From Diphasiastrum complanatum (taxonomy: Eukaryota; Streptophyta; Lycopodiopsida; Lycopodiales; Lycopodiaceae), in assembly GCA_029204225.1 (NCBI GenBank), contig CM055111.1:28974340-29038339 (forward strand): DNA of 64,000 nucleotides. Direction: 5' to 3'. Position 1 is the stretch's first letter. Each line of letters starts with the position of its first letter. A program made the translations under genes and the position numbers. Positions 22,970-32,155 of the stretch are shown here, in pieces. A model generated the notes under the pieces. The model made no database searches. It was not told the DNA's origin and saw nothing but the letters and a program-made list of their open reading frames with translations.

Positions 22970-24042
22970 TGTTACATACCTATGTAACTAGTAGTACCTC
23001 AGACCCCTAATAGTCCATTTGGTGTTGGGGGCTAAATGGCAAGGTATCCTTAGGATTAAGGGTATGTGTCCTTGGATAAGGACAGGCAAGTGACTATACC
23101 TTAGTTGGAGGTATGGAGTCACGTGACCCTTGGATAAGGGGTACCCTTAGTATTAAGGATAGGTGCCTTAGATTAAGGTACTACTGTCATTGGTTAAGGA
23201 CAGATAGGTGTCTATGCCTTGGATGGAGGTATGGAACCTAGAGAAGTGTCAGAAAGTCATTGGATGACTATTTTTCTAAACCTTGGCCCTCAACCTTGAA
23301 CCATATCACTTTATTGGCCTAGGACCAAAGCACAACTTGGGCAATGGGACCTAGTAGGAGGGCGCCCTTCTAAAGTGTCCATTGAGTTCCCAACTCCCAC
23401 AAGAAAGGCATTCAAAGAGTCATAGGTTATGGAAGGAGTCTCTTGACATTCCATAAGCCTATGGAGGCTCTTGGAGATTCTTTAACTCCCCTAGGCTTCT
23501 CTCTCTCTCATTGGATGAGCATGGAACTCCATAGTGCATTGGAGGGGTCCATGGGCCATCTATATGAGGGTAGTAGGGCGCCCATTGGGAAGGGAGAGAT
23601 CTCTCTTGTTTGCTTTGCTTATGCTCTAGTGTTGCTACTAGTGTGTAGAGTGCTTTCTTGTGGTAGTATGCTTGAGGTTTGGATCTTGCTTATGGTATGG
23701 GACATAAGTAGGGTTTGGATCTTGAGAATGCTATGGAGTGTTGTGGTATGCTTGTGATTTGTTTATGGTTAGCAAGGAGGTGCTAGATAGGTCTTGCTTG
23801 GAGCTTGGATCTAGCTATGGTTGGGTGGTGAATACTTGAGGCCAGCTTGTTATCTATCTTTGTGTTCAAAGAGTAGGGACACAGGTGGAGGAGAGATCCT
23901 TGGAGGCTTGCAGATCCTTACTTGCAGGTGGAGGCATCCTAGCTTGGAGTTGGGGAGCATCTTGAAGCTTGCAGGTTGCTTGGAGGACAATTGCAGGCTC
24001 TACCTTGGATTTGGAGGACTTCCTCACCTCTACTTGTAAAAG
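22970..24042 (+). repeat. Gypsy LTR, second of a tandem pair
   Basis: Starts TGTTACATACCTATG and ends CTACTTGTAAAAG just before an iMet primer site at 24043; 1073 bp. It serves as 5' LTR of the deletion derivative at 24673-26000. Only three bases (TAA, 22967-22969) separate it from the preceding LTR. Confidence 0.8.
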
Positions 24043-24054
24043 TGGTATCAGAGC
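24043..24054 (+). other. Primer-binding site, tRNA-iMet type
   Basis: TGGTATCAGAGC immediately after the LTR end. Leader sequence follows to about 24670. Confidence 0.75.
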
Positions 24055-24672
24055 TAGACAAAGGATGGTTCTATTAAGATCACTAACTAATTTTTTTTTG
24101 GAGAAGATTGTAGGCTTTTTCTAGTTGTGGGAAGCTTGTAGTTGAAGTACCCAATGAATCTAGTTCTCTTTGGAAGTGAGTAGTGATGGTTATAGAATTG
24201 TTTAGAGGCTGATTTTTTATCATGTTAGAGAAGTTTTAAAGTGGGCTTTGGGTTTTTAAAAGTTCTAAAAAAAGATTTGTGGGAAGGGTAGAGGAAGTCT
24301 TCCTCTACAGACACAAACTTTTTTTTGGCAAAAAGATCGATTTTAGCTATGTGTTTTGATCAAAACTAGTATTTTTTTTGCAATAATGAAGTGTTTGAAG
24401 TTCTGATTTTCATTTTGAAGTTCTATTTTTTAGACCTGTAAATCTGAAAATCAGATCTGAAAAGTAAAGTTTTCATTCAAACTTCATTAGTTACACCTTT
24501 CTATCTCCTAGTTTCATGAAGATGACAATGTAGGAAGAGAATGGTATTGTAACTTTAGAGAATGCAATTTCAAGAGGAGAAGCTGTATATGGTGACTATG
24601 GTGACTTTCCTCAATCAATTATTGATACTGTCATGGATAGGTTATTAGGTTGCGAGAATCTGTTCATGCCCA
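24055..24672 (+). other. Gypsy leader, gag and protease deleted
   Basis: 620 bp between primer site and the RT ORF. No gag or protease can be read; the element jumps from leader to the RT region. A 40-bp phrase around 24570-24590 (AATTTCAAGAGGAGAAGCTG) recurs at about 24793-24812, a sign of local duplication next to the deletion. Confidence 0.5.
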
Positions 24673-26000
24673 TTGCCAGTACATACTACAAAGCTTATGG
24701 CACGGTTTTTGGAGTTTACAGATGTCATAGACAGTCTAGTAACAAGTAGATACATCCAATTTCATGAGAATGCTCTAGAGAAATTAGAATGCAATTTTAA
24801 GAGGAGAAGCTGTGTATGGTCATTGGTGACTATGGTCACTTTCCTCAGTCAATTATTGATACTATCATGGATAGGTTATTTAATAGACTATCTTGGTGGT
24901 GCTGGGTACTTTACCAAGATAGATTTAAGATCGGGCTACTATCAGATACGCATTAAGGCAGAAGATATACCAAAAACCGGATTTCGAACTCGCTTTGGTC
25001 ACTACAATTTTTGGGTGTTGCCTTTTGGTTTGACCAATGCACCGGCAACTTTCCAACAAATGATGAACGATTTGTTCAGGCCATATTTGGGAAGATTCGT
25101 AGTGGTATTCTTAGATGATATCCTAGTGTTCAGTAAGACTTTGGCGGAACATAAAGAGCATCTTAGAATTGTCTTGGACATTCTAAGAAGGGAAAAGCTC
25201 TTTGCCAAGGAGTCTAAGTGTGACTTTTTTGCTAAGGAATCGTCCTACTTGGGGCATAAGATTTCCGAACGGGGGGTGGAGATTGAGGCTGATCGTATCC
25301 AGAGGGTTATTGATTGGCCTATTCTCACCACAGTTCGGAAAATCAAGTCTTTCTTGGGGTTTGTGGGATTTTTTCGTCGGCATATTCCCCAATTTGCTCG
25401 ATTGGCATTTCCCCTTACCCATGCCTTGAAAGGCTATAAGAAGCTAAGCCGGAGAGCTAAGAGTCCACTAGTGGTGTGGACGGAGGATATGAATAATTGT
25501 TTTGAGTTTCTTAAGAAAAGTGTCACTTCGGCATCAATACTAATCATTGGCGATCCTAATAAGACTTTTGTGGTTAGGACCGATGCTACTGATTATAGCA
25601 TAAGAAGTGCCCAGGACAGGGCAAGGCACTATGTTGATCTATCTCGAAAGCACAAGGTATTCATGGTCAACGACTGGGTGTTTTTGAGAGTCCCTAGTCA
25701 CTCTAGGGGCTTGAAAACTATTAAGTGTGCAAAGTTGGCGCCTAGGTATTGCAGTCCTTTTAAGGTTATCCAAGTGATAAACAAGGTTGCATACAAACTA
25801 GACCTTCCAGCTAACATTGGAATTCATCCTGTTTCCACGTTAGTAAGTTGAAACCCTCGTTGGGGGTTGGGGAGACCCTAGTCCCTGTGGAAGATCTAGT
25901 GGAACTTCTTCGTGATGAGTCCGTGAGTGGACCACCTGAACCCAAGGCGATTGTTAATAGCTGGCAGAGAACTCTACAGAGTAGAGTGCTTCGGGAATTT
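24673..26000 (+). pseudogene. Gypsy deletion derivative: RT fused in frame to post-integrase tail
   Basis: A single open frame of 392 codons to 25851 (first ATG about 24697). From residue about 75 it contains RT motifs FTKIDLRSGYYQIRIKAED, LPFGLTNAPATFQQMM and the intact catalytic box VVVFLDDILVFSKT, then the connection and the first RNase H strand (FVVRTDATDY). It continues directly with SIRSAQDRARHYVDLSRKH, which in the fuller copy lies about 1.4 kb further on, after the integrase core. RNase H and the integrase catalytic core are thus gone, with no loss of frame. A frameshift at about 25840 precedes the chromodomain linker (LVPVEDLVELLRDESVSG), cut at about 26000 by copia sequence. It could not transpose alone; expression is unknown. 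Confidence 0.85.
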
Positions 26001-26002
26001 TG

Positions 26003-26318
26003 ATGAGTCACAGTCATTTGATGCTACACTATATAGGCAGTTAGTAGGGAGCTTGATTTACCTTACCACAACTAGACCAGATATATGTTATGTTGTTGGC
26101 ATTGTAAGTCAGTTTATGGCAGCACCTATGGAAACACATTGGAAGGCAGCTAAACGCATTTTACGTTATGTGAAAGGCACTTCAGATTATGGCTTGATTT
26201 ACAGGAAGCATGATGGTTTACCTTAGTTGTGTGGCTATGTGGATGCGGATTGGGGAGGTGATTATGATGATCGTGGATCCACCACAGGGTATGTATTCCA
26301 GTTTTGTGGTAGTTGCTT
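26003..26318 (+). pseudogene. Ty1/copia RT-RNase H boundary fragment
   Basis: The plus strand reads [55 protein letters not shown], a stop, then VDADWGGDYDDRGSTTGYVF. This is the tether and RNase H start of copia Pol, with the first RNase H Asp (DADW). It ends inside RNase H at about 26318, where the same polyprotein continues on the opposite strand. The left end joins a gypsy chromodomain fragment. Confidence 0.85.
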
Positions 26319-26740
26319 TTCCGTACCTGGTTCAATAGGAGTATTCATTGGTTTGCAATCCTGCAACCTAAACCTGTTCAGCAACTCTTTGACATACTTC
26401 ACCTGTGTAAACCCACTTCGTGTCCTTTTTGCCACACCTCTACTCCAAGGCAATAATGCATCAGGCTGAGATCTGTCATCTCGAATTGTTCCATGAGGTC
26501 TTTCTTGATCATATCTATCATCTCTTGATTATTTCCCGTAATAATCAAGTCATTAACATAAAGAGCAATCGAAACAACCATACCATCAAAGCATAAGACA
26601 TATAGATTTGGATCAGAATGCGTTCTCATTGATTGAAACTGATCAGCATCATCAACGTTGTCAATGACTAGACACTCACTTTGATTCAGATACCGATATT
26701 GAGAGGCCGCCTTCAAGTTTACGTGCACTACAGACAAATC
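26316..26740 (-). pseudogene. Ty1/copia RT fragment, inverted partner
   Basis: The minus strand encodes LYVNDLIITGNNQEMIDMI (catalytic YVDD box changed to YVND), MEQFEMTDLSLMHYCLGVEV, then after a frame change KYVKELLNRFRLQDCKPMN and TPIEPGTEKQL. In an intact element this segment directly precedes the one found on the plus strand at 26003-26318. The two lie tail to tail, so one of them has been inverted. Loss of the second catalytic Asp means the RT would be dead. Confidence 0.8.
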
Positions 26741-27242
26741 CCATTCAAAATTACTTCAGAAAAGAAGAGAGAATTTATTTGATCATAAATATGCCCCTCA
26801 GATTTTATCAAGATTTTTAATGAACAATATTGTAAAATTTATGGCACAAGTGATTTAGTTGAGTCACAAGCACCATGGCAAGATGAAAGTCTACCAAAGT
26901 AGAATACCTCGCAATCGGGTGTCTATTTGTTGCAGCCAACTGATGATGATCCCCACAGTTGGCAAAACATCGAGAACAGGCCTACCCGAGGAAACTGAGC
27001 GAGCTGAAAGGATACGTTGCTGGGAAGACTGACCCAACATTCGGGATCACTCGATGCTCAAGAGGACTCTAGAAGGTGAGCGAGCACCCACCTCAAGAAC
27101 TGGTCGTGTGAAGCTCTTGGGAATAGGCTCTTAAGCGGAAGCTTGGTGGCGCATGTAATCTTCAGTCGAAGGTCGGGAGGGTACCGACAAGCATCCCCCC
27201 TCTTTCTCTCGTTTTTCTACCGCCATCGCCATTTTCAAAAAT
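26741..27242. other. Intergenic, presumed promoter region of SPC24
   Basis: 500 bp between the copia fragment and the 5' leader of the SPC24 gene. No ORF of note. The transcription start and a TATA box could not be placed with confidence. Confidence 0.3.
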
Positions 27243-27248
27243 AGAGAG

Positions 27249-27291
<43 letters not shown>
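27243..27291. repeat. (GA)n microsatellite in the SPC24 5' leader
   Basis: About 49 bp of GA with one interruption, ending 58 bp upstream of the SPC24 start codon. GA/CT tracts are common in plant 5' leaders and core promoters. A second, looser purine-rich stretch (27301-27336) lies between it and the ATG. Confidence 0.85.
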
Positions 27292-27294
<3 letters not shown>

Positions 27295-27348
27295 AGATCT
27301 GAGCGAGAGAGAGACAGGGGGGAGAGGGAGAGGGAGCAGTGCTTGGCG

Positions 27349-29536
27349 ATGGCGCAGGAGGGTAGCGCGAGGAGGGATGAGGATGGCGATAATGAGAGCA
27401 TTCTAACCCGTTTTCGAGATACTTGTATCGTCGCTCGGGAACTGCGAGATCTTTATGCCCATGCTTCTGATGCCAATAAAATCAGTGATCTCTTACTCCA
27501 ATTGCAGCACAACATGGACTCCCTTTTGCAGGATCGAGCCCGTGTGCAAGCCCTCATTCTTGGTCAGTACACTGTTATTCTCCGATCTTCGCACTCTGTG
27601 TAAATCTACCAGCTCTTACATGTTCGTGTTCGCCTAAGTTATCTCTTACATGTACTAAAGGATATTATTTGAGCGTGCAGGGAATATTGTACGTTGAAAT
27701 GGAGCTATGATGATATAAATATTGCTGTGAAATGTTCAGCCACTGGTATTATTCATTTTTGCAATCTGTTTTTAGTAGCATTATTCTACTTATGCTCAAA
27801 GACTGCATTCTTTTTACAGAGCTCCGAGAAGAAGTTCATTTGGCAGAGCAGAGACTGGAAAAGGAAGAAGCTGGAGCAACCCTTAACGAGGAAATATCGA
27901 TGCTGAAAACCAACTTGACCAAACTGCGAGATCAATCAGAAGAGCTAGAAGAAGTTGCTAGATAAGTTTATTCTGGACTCTCCGTTGGGTTCCAAGTCAC
28001 GTCTAAGAAAAAATCTGCTTCAAAATGCTGTTTGTACCATTTTTCATTAGCTATGCATGATCGTGTTGATGGTCTAAGAATTTATGGTTGGACTACCCAA
28101 AGGTAAATATTGCATGAATTTGCATCTCGCTTTTGTTTTGTCTGGCTACTATCCTAGACGTAACATTGAGGGACACAATTTGCCATATTATGGTATAGCA
28201 TTCATTGTAGATGAGTCTTTCATGACTTTAAGGAAGACAAAAACTGATGTATTATGTAGTACATTTATTCAAAAGGATTGTCTATATAGGACACTCTAGG
28301 AGAATTTTGTTCCAAGTGGTCATTCTTCAGAATTATGTCTTGAAAAAGACTCTTGATTAAATTATATTCCTACTTGGAATTTTGAAAGAATTTTTTGTTC
28401 TACCAACCTTTTGTTTACGATATCAAAATGGCTCATGAAATGTGAAAATCCTAATTGATGTTGAATGAAAGACAATCATGAATTGAAAATTAAGATGCAA
28501 TTGAGTAGATGACAAGTTAAGCTTTCTTAGTTTTGCTATGTTCCAAGGAAATCTTAGAGTACATGGTTCTAGATCCTTAGAATATCCAATTATACATGTA
28601 TCCATGCCTTGAGTTGAAGGAATCTTGCATGGGATACCCATACATGAAGATAATAGTCTCTACAAGAACCATACGTGGCATTTGGGAAGAACTCATTTTT
28701 GAAATGTTTAAATTTAATGTGTGCATGTGAAAGAAAGCCTTGTGTGCAAGTGAAAAAGAACCTAATAGGCACCGTGCTTGTTACCATAATTGTTACGAAC
28801 CTAGTGGGGGATTGTACCATTAGGGGGTGCCTTGGACGTAGGGATCGGGCCTAATCCGGATAATAGTTGAGTAGGACCATGGGGTCACACCCGCATGGTA
28901 TAGGATAGGGTATACATGCACTGTGCTTTTGCATGGGTCTTGGCTATTATGGGTTAGGGGTACCTACATGCAGTGGACATGTGTGGGTGTTTGGCATGGA
29001 CTGATAGTATGCTTACATGTGGATTCAGTGTCGATGGGGTGGGTTCTATACTCTATATATACCCGCGTCCATGAGGATCATTGAGAGTCTACAACCGTTA
29101 TGCTGTCGGATTAGTAAGCCGCTTCCTATCTTAGTGATTTGTCAAATTCCCTAGTGCTCGGGGGCTTAGATCAGAGGAGATCTAGGATTGGTTGGGTTGG
29201 TTTAGTCTACTGCACTTCCCCTTTGTGTTCTTGGAGATCTATCCGGATTGGGACTTCAAGTCTTGGGAGACGTTTTAATAATCATCAACCAATGTTGTGT
29301 CGAATCGCAATTCGTTGAAAGAACTGCGATTCGAAAGTCCTTTTCGAAAAGGTCCGGTTCGAACCGTTTTCAAAAAAAAGAAAAACTCGTTGCCTCCTCC
29401 TCGTCGGACCTCCTGCTCCTCGCGACTTGTTACCTCTCCTGCTCCTCGCAGCTTGTTACCTCCTGCTCGTTACTCGTTACCTCCTGCAGCTAAGAGAGAG
29501 AGAGATCCGAGACAGAATACAGATCCGCGAGAGAAA

Positions 29537-29632
<96 letters not shown>

Positions 29633-31459
29633 GGAGTTGTGTGAGAGGGGTGGAATTGTGCGTGGCTGCGGCCAAAGAGAAAAGGGGGAGGGGGAGGGGG
29701 AGGGAATTTTTTTTTAAAAAAAAGGGTCTCGAGCAGCGCTCACGCTACCCGTCACACGCATGAGCGCTGCCCGTGAACACTATTATTTAATTAAAATAGA
29801 TGTGATGGTTTGAATTATAAAATTTTTGATGCATATTTGAAAGCTATTTGGGTCCCAAAACTACCCTAAGCATTTCTATCGTATCCCATGGTAAAACAAG
29901 GCTTTTTCCAAAAGAGAACATTTTCGCTTTCATGCAAGCTTGCCAATGCGCCTGCAAACTCAAATGGTTGAATCTTCCAAGTGTTTGTTTGTATCTATAT
30001 TTTTTGTACAGATAAAGATGGGTGCTATAATGTATGTTGGTTGGCTTGGGGCCGTAGCAATCCATCTGGCCCCCAAGTTGGAGCCCAAAACAATATTTTT
30101 TAATTCCAATAAGCTTTTTTATGCTTTTAAAAAAATGTAAAAGCCCCTAAAGTCATTTTTTGGGGGCTTTTAAACTTTTTAATTGCCACGTTTCATATGC
30201 ATCTGGTATAGCAACCAAATGCATTTGGATGCTATTATGACCCGGAGCCCAAACCTAAATGAAGTACTAAGCAACTCCAATGTGCATCATGAATATTGGA
30301 GCCCGAGGTCTAGAATACATGTAAGACCAACGTCCTTTTTAGGGATAGAGACATTGGAGAGGTTCTTGTCATGCTATCTATAACTTCAACAAATTCCATT
30401 GTAGTAATTAGGAGGAGGCCCTACATTGAATATTGTCTTCGACACTTCATGCAATACATTATTTAGCATTAAACCATGTGGTGAAGTAGCAATAGGAAGC
30501 ATAGTCTTATCAAAATCAATTTTGTATTTGGATGAACTTGTTCAATCTTAAGGAGCCTTTAGCCCTAACTTGCCTAAATTATTTGACCAACAATAGATGG
30601 GGTGAATGCCTCCTTTATTGGATTTTTGTATAGTAGTTTGTAACTTAGCTTGAGATAATTAGTTTAGCTTTAGTTACTCGCAAATCATGGTTACTAGTTG
30701 ATTAAGATAAATCTCGACTTGATTTGATTCTAAGTTTTAAAACTTCATTGAATAAGTCGAGGCAAATTGATTGATTTGTCATTTTATTTTTGAAAACCAT
30801 TGACAATGCGTAACTTTTCTTTCTTCCTTAAATTTTGAGTCAACTCTTGAATCAATTCGAATTGGTTCAAAAAGTTTTGAATCCCGATTTTTATGAAGCT
30901 ATTTTGCAAATTTACTTTCCTTATCATGATAAGTATGGAGACTACGACCATCAATTGTTCCATTTGCAACGTTAATGCCCATTTTCTGCTCTATGTGATG
31001 TCTTGCTTGTAACTTGGTAATAGAGCATATAATAGGACTGTAGTGGCCCATTGATTGATGACTTTTTTTTTTTTTTTTTCCTTTTGTGCCTATCTGTGGG
31101 TTTCCTTTATTGTGATCAATCCACCTTGTTCCCTCGTGAATCTACTTTGCATTCCCATTGCTGGAAGAACACCAACTAAAAGTGTCAATGAGTACTTGAT
31201 TATTGATCCATGTACAGGTTAGTAACAAGGTTTCTGTAAATGACCACTGAGCAGTCAAATTTACTTCTTTAAGTTGCAAGTATCATGCATCTTAATCACC
31301 ACTTATGTTGATTACTTCTGCTTTTTGGAGCCTGAGTGTATTAACTTCTTATGCACAGATATAGAAGAGCAGCTGAATGCCAGAAAGGAGCAGCAAGTAC
31401 AGTACCATACACAAATGGAAACGTTAAAGAAGAGTCAGGCATTGCTACAACGTGCCCAG

Positions 31460-31515
<56 letters not shown>

Positions 31516-32155
31516 CACATGCACCTTGTTACATGAAGTTTGAGGTTATCTTTTGCTCATTAGGTATAATTTAGCTTTTGTGATATGCTATTTTAATCCA
31601 AACATTTCAAAAGCTGCAGTAAGGTGGCTTTCTACCATCAACATAGTCTTAAATGCAATGAGTTATGGCAGTTTACTTGTAGGTGGCCTACATGTTTGTG
31701 ATATGCAAAGTCTTAACCAACTTACTGCCAAATATGTTCTTGCAATGGATGCAGTAACGAGCTTGCTCTGTATGCACAAGTTACCAAGGTTATACCAGAT
31801 TTGGATGAACCTCACAGTATTTCTGGAAGTATCCATTGAAGTGTTTACAAATGTCAAGTTTCAATTGTCTCTATTCCGTAGTTTCTACCTCTCACAATTT
31901 TTGATCTGCACTACTTCTTTGTCTATATAGCATCTTTGTATTCCTAACTTTTCTAGAGAATGACATTGGAGTTAAATCTAGAGTGACAGTGGGCTTATGC
32001 TGCTTTTAGATCACACAGATTAGTCCCTTCGGTTATCCTTAATGTCTGCAGGCATTGTGGACCAAAAGGGGAGGAGCATTACTTCTTTTGAGTTAGATCC
32101 AAAAAGGATGTCTGCATATGAGGTATGCCAGACATTGTGGGACATGTCTAGCTGA
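27349..32155 (+). CDS. SPC24: Kinetochore protein SPC24 homologue, five exons
   Basis: Spc24 pairs with Spc25 at the centromere end of the NDC80 complex and links microtubules to kinetochores in the nucleus. Exons seen: 27349-27562, 27820-about 27953, about 31331 or 31359 to 31458, 31755-31828, 32052-32155. Exon 1 starts at the first in-frame ATG (MAQEGSARRDEDGDNES); exons 2-3 give a long coiled coil (LREEVHLAEQRLEKEEAG, IEEQLNARKEQQVQYHTQM); exons 4-5 give the globular C-terminus (YAQVTKVIPDLDEPHSISG, FELDPKRMSAYEVCQTLWDM), whose I-P-D-L-D and FE-D-x-x-M-(S/T)-A-(Y/F) patterns are what I know of plant SPC24. Splice phases 1/1, 2/1 and 1/2 fit at introns 1, 3 and 4. The exon 2/3 join does not resolve cleanly: exon 2 runs to a stop at 27963 unless the weak GTTGCT donor at 27954 is used. 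About 215 residues, normal for the family. Confidence 0.72.
28791..29287 (+). repeat. Solo LTR-like element in SPC24 intron 2
   Basis: Starts TGTTACGAACCTAGTGGGGG at 28791 and is colinear, with substitutions, with the minus-strand LTR copies at 48757-49392 (which start TGTCATGGCCCTAATGGGGG). It contains a TATATATA box at 29054-29061, as LTR promoters do. The right end is set near TAATCATCA at 29287 by end signature only, because the other copies are truncated before that point. No internal region follows, so it is probably a solo LTR. No target duplication was recognised. Confidence 0.55.
29052..29062 (+). promoter_or_regulatory. TATA box of the solo LTR
   Basis: TCTATATATAC, with the corresponding motif preserved on the minus strand in the related copy at about 48958-48968. 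It would drive transcription rightward, in the sense direction of the SPC24 intron. Activity is not known. Confidence 0.4.
29540..29628. repeat. (GA)n microsatellite in SPC24 intron 2
   Basis: 89 bp of uninterrupted GA dinucleotide, preceded by GA-rich imperfect sequence from 29493. RERERE-type open frames here are only the translated repeat. Confidence 0.95.
29733..29770. repeat. Hairpin with 10-bp perfect stem
   Basis: GCAGCGCTCA at 29733-29742 is repeated in inverse as TGAGCGCTGC at 29761-29770 around an 18-base loop. It follows a G/A-rich tract and poly-T/poly-A run, in SPC24 intron 2. It may be the end of a small transposon; no partner end identified. Confidence 0.45.
31462..31512. repeat. 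(CT)n microsatellite at the 5' splice site of SPC24 intron 3
   Basis: About 51 bp of CT, beginning three bases after the GT of the donor (exon 3 ends at 31458; donor GTATCTCT). The repeat therefore forms the intron sequence just past the U1 contact region. Confidence 0.9.
31829..32051 (+). other. Candidate U12-type intron (SPC24 intron 4)
   Basis: A 223-bp intron between exons ending ATTTCTGGA-A and starting GC-ATTGTGGAC. The donor is GTATCCATT, matching the U12 consensus RTATCCTTT at eight of nine positions. Near the 3' end ATCCTTAAT (32035-32043) matches the U12 branch consensus TTCCTTRAY at eight of nine, with the branch A nine bases before the AG at 32050-32051. There is no long pyrimidine tract between branch and AG. 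Phase 1. Confidence 0.65.

Noticed and set aside
19064-26000. Endogenous pararetrovirus (caulimovirid)
   Set aside because: Presence of LTRs, polypurine tracts, integrase HHCC domain and chromodomain, and no movement protein, show ordinary Ty3/gypsy retrotransposons.
27343-27348. Alternative SPC24 start upstream of 27349
   Set aside because: The frame upstream has only TTG (27343); the first ATG in frame is 27349 and no in-frame upstream ATG exists.
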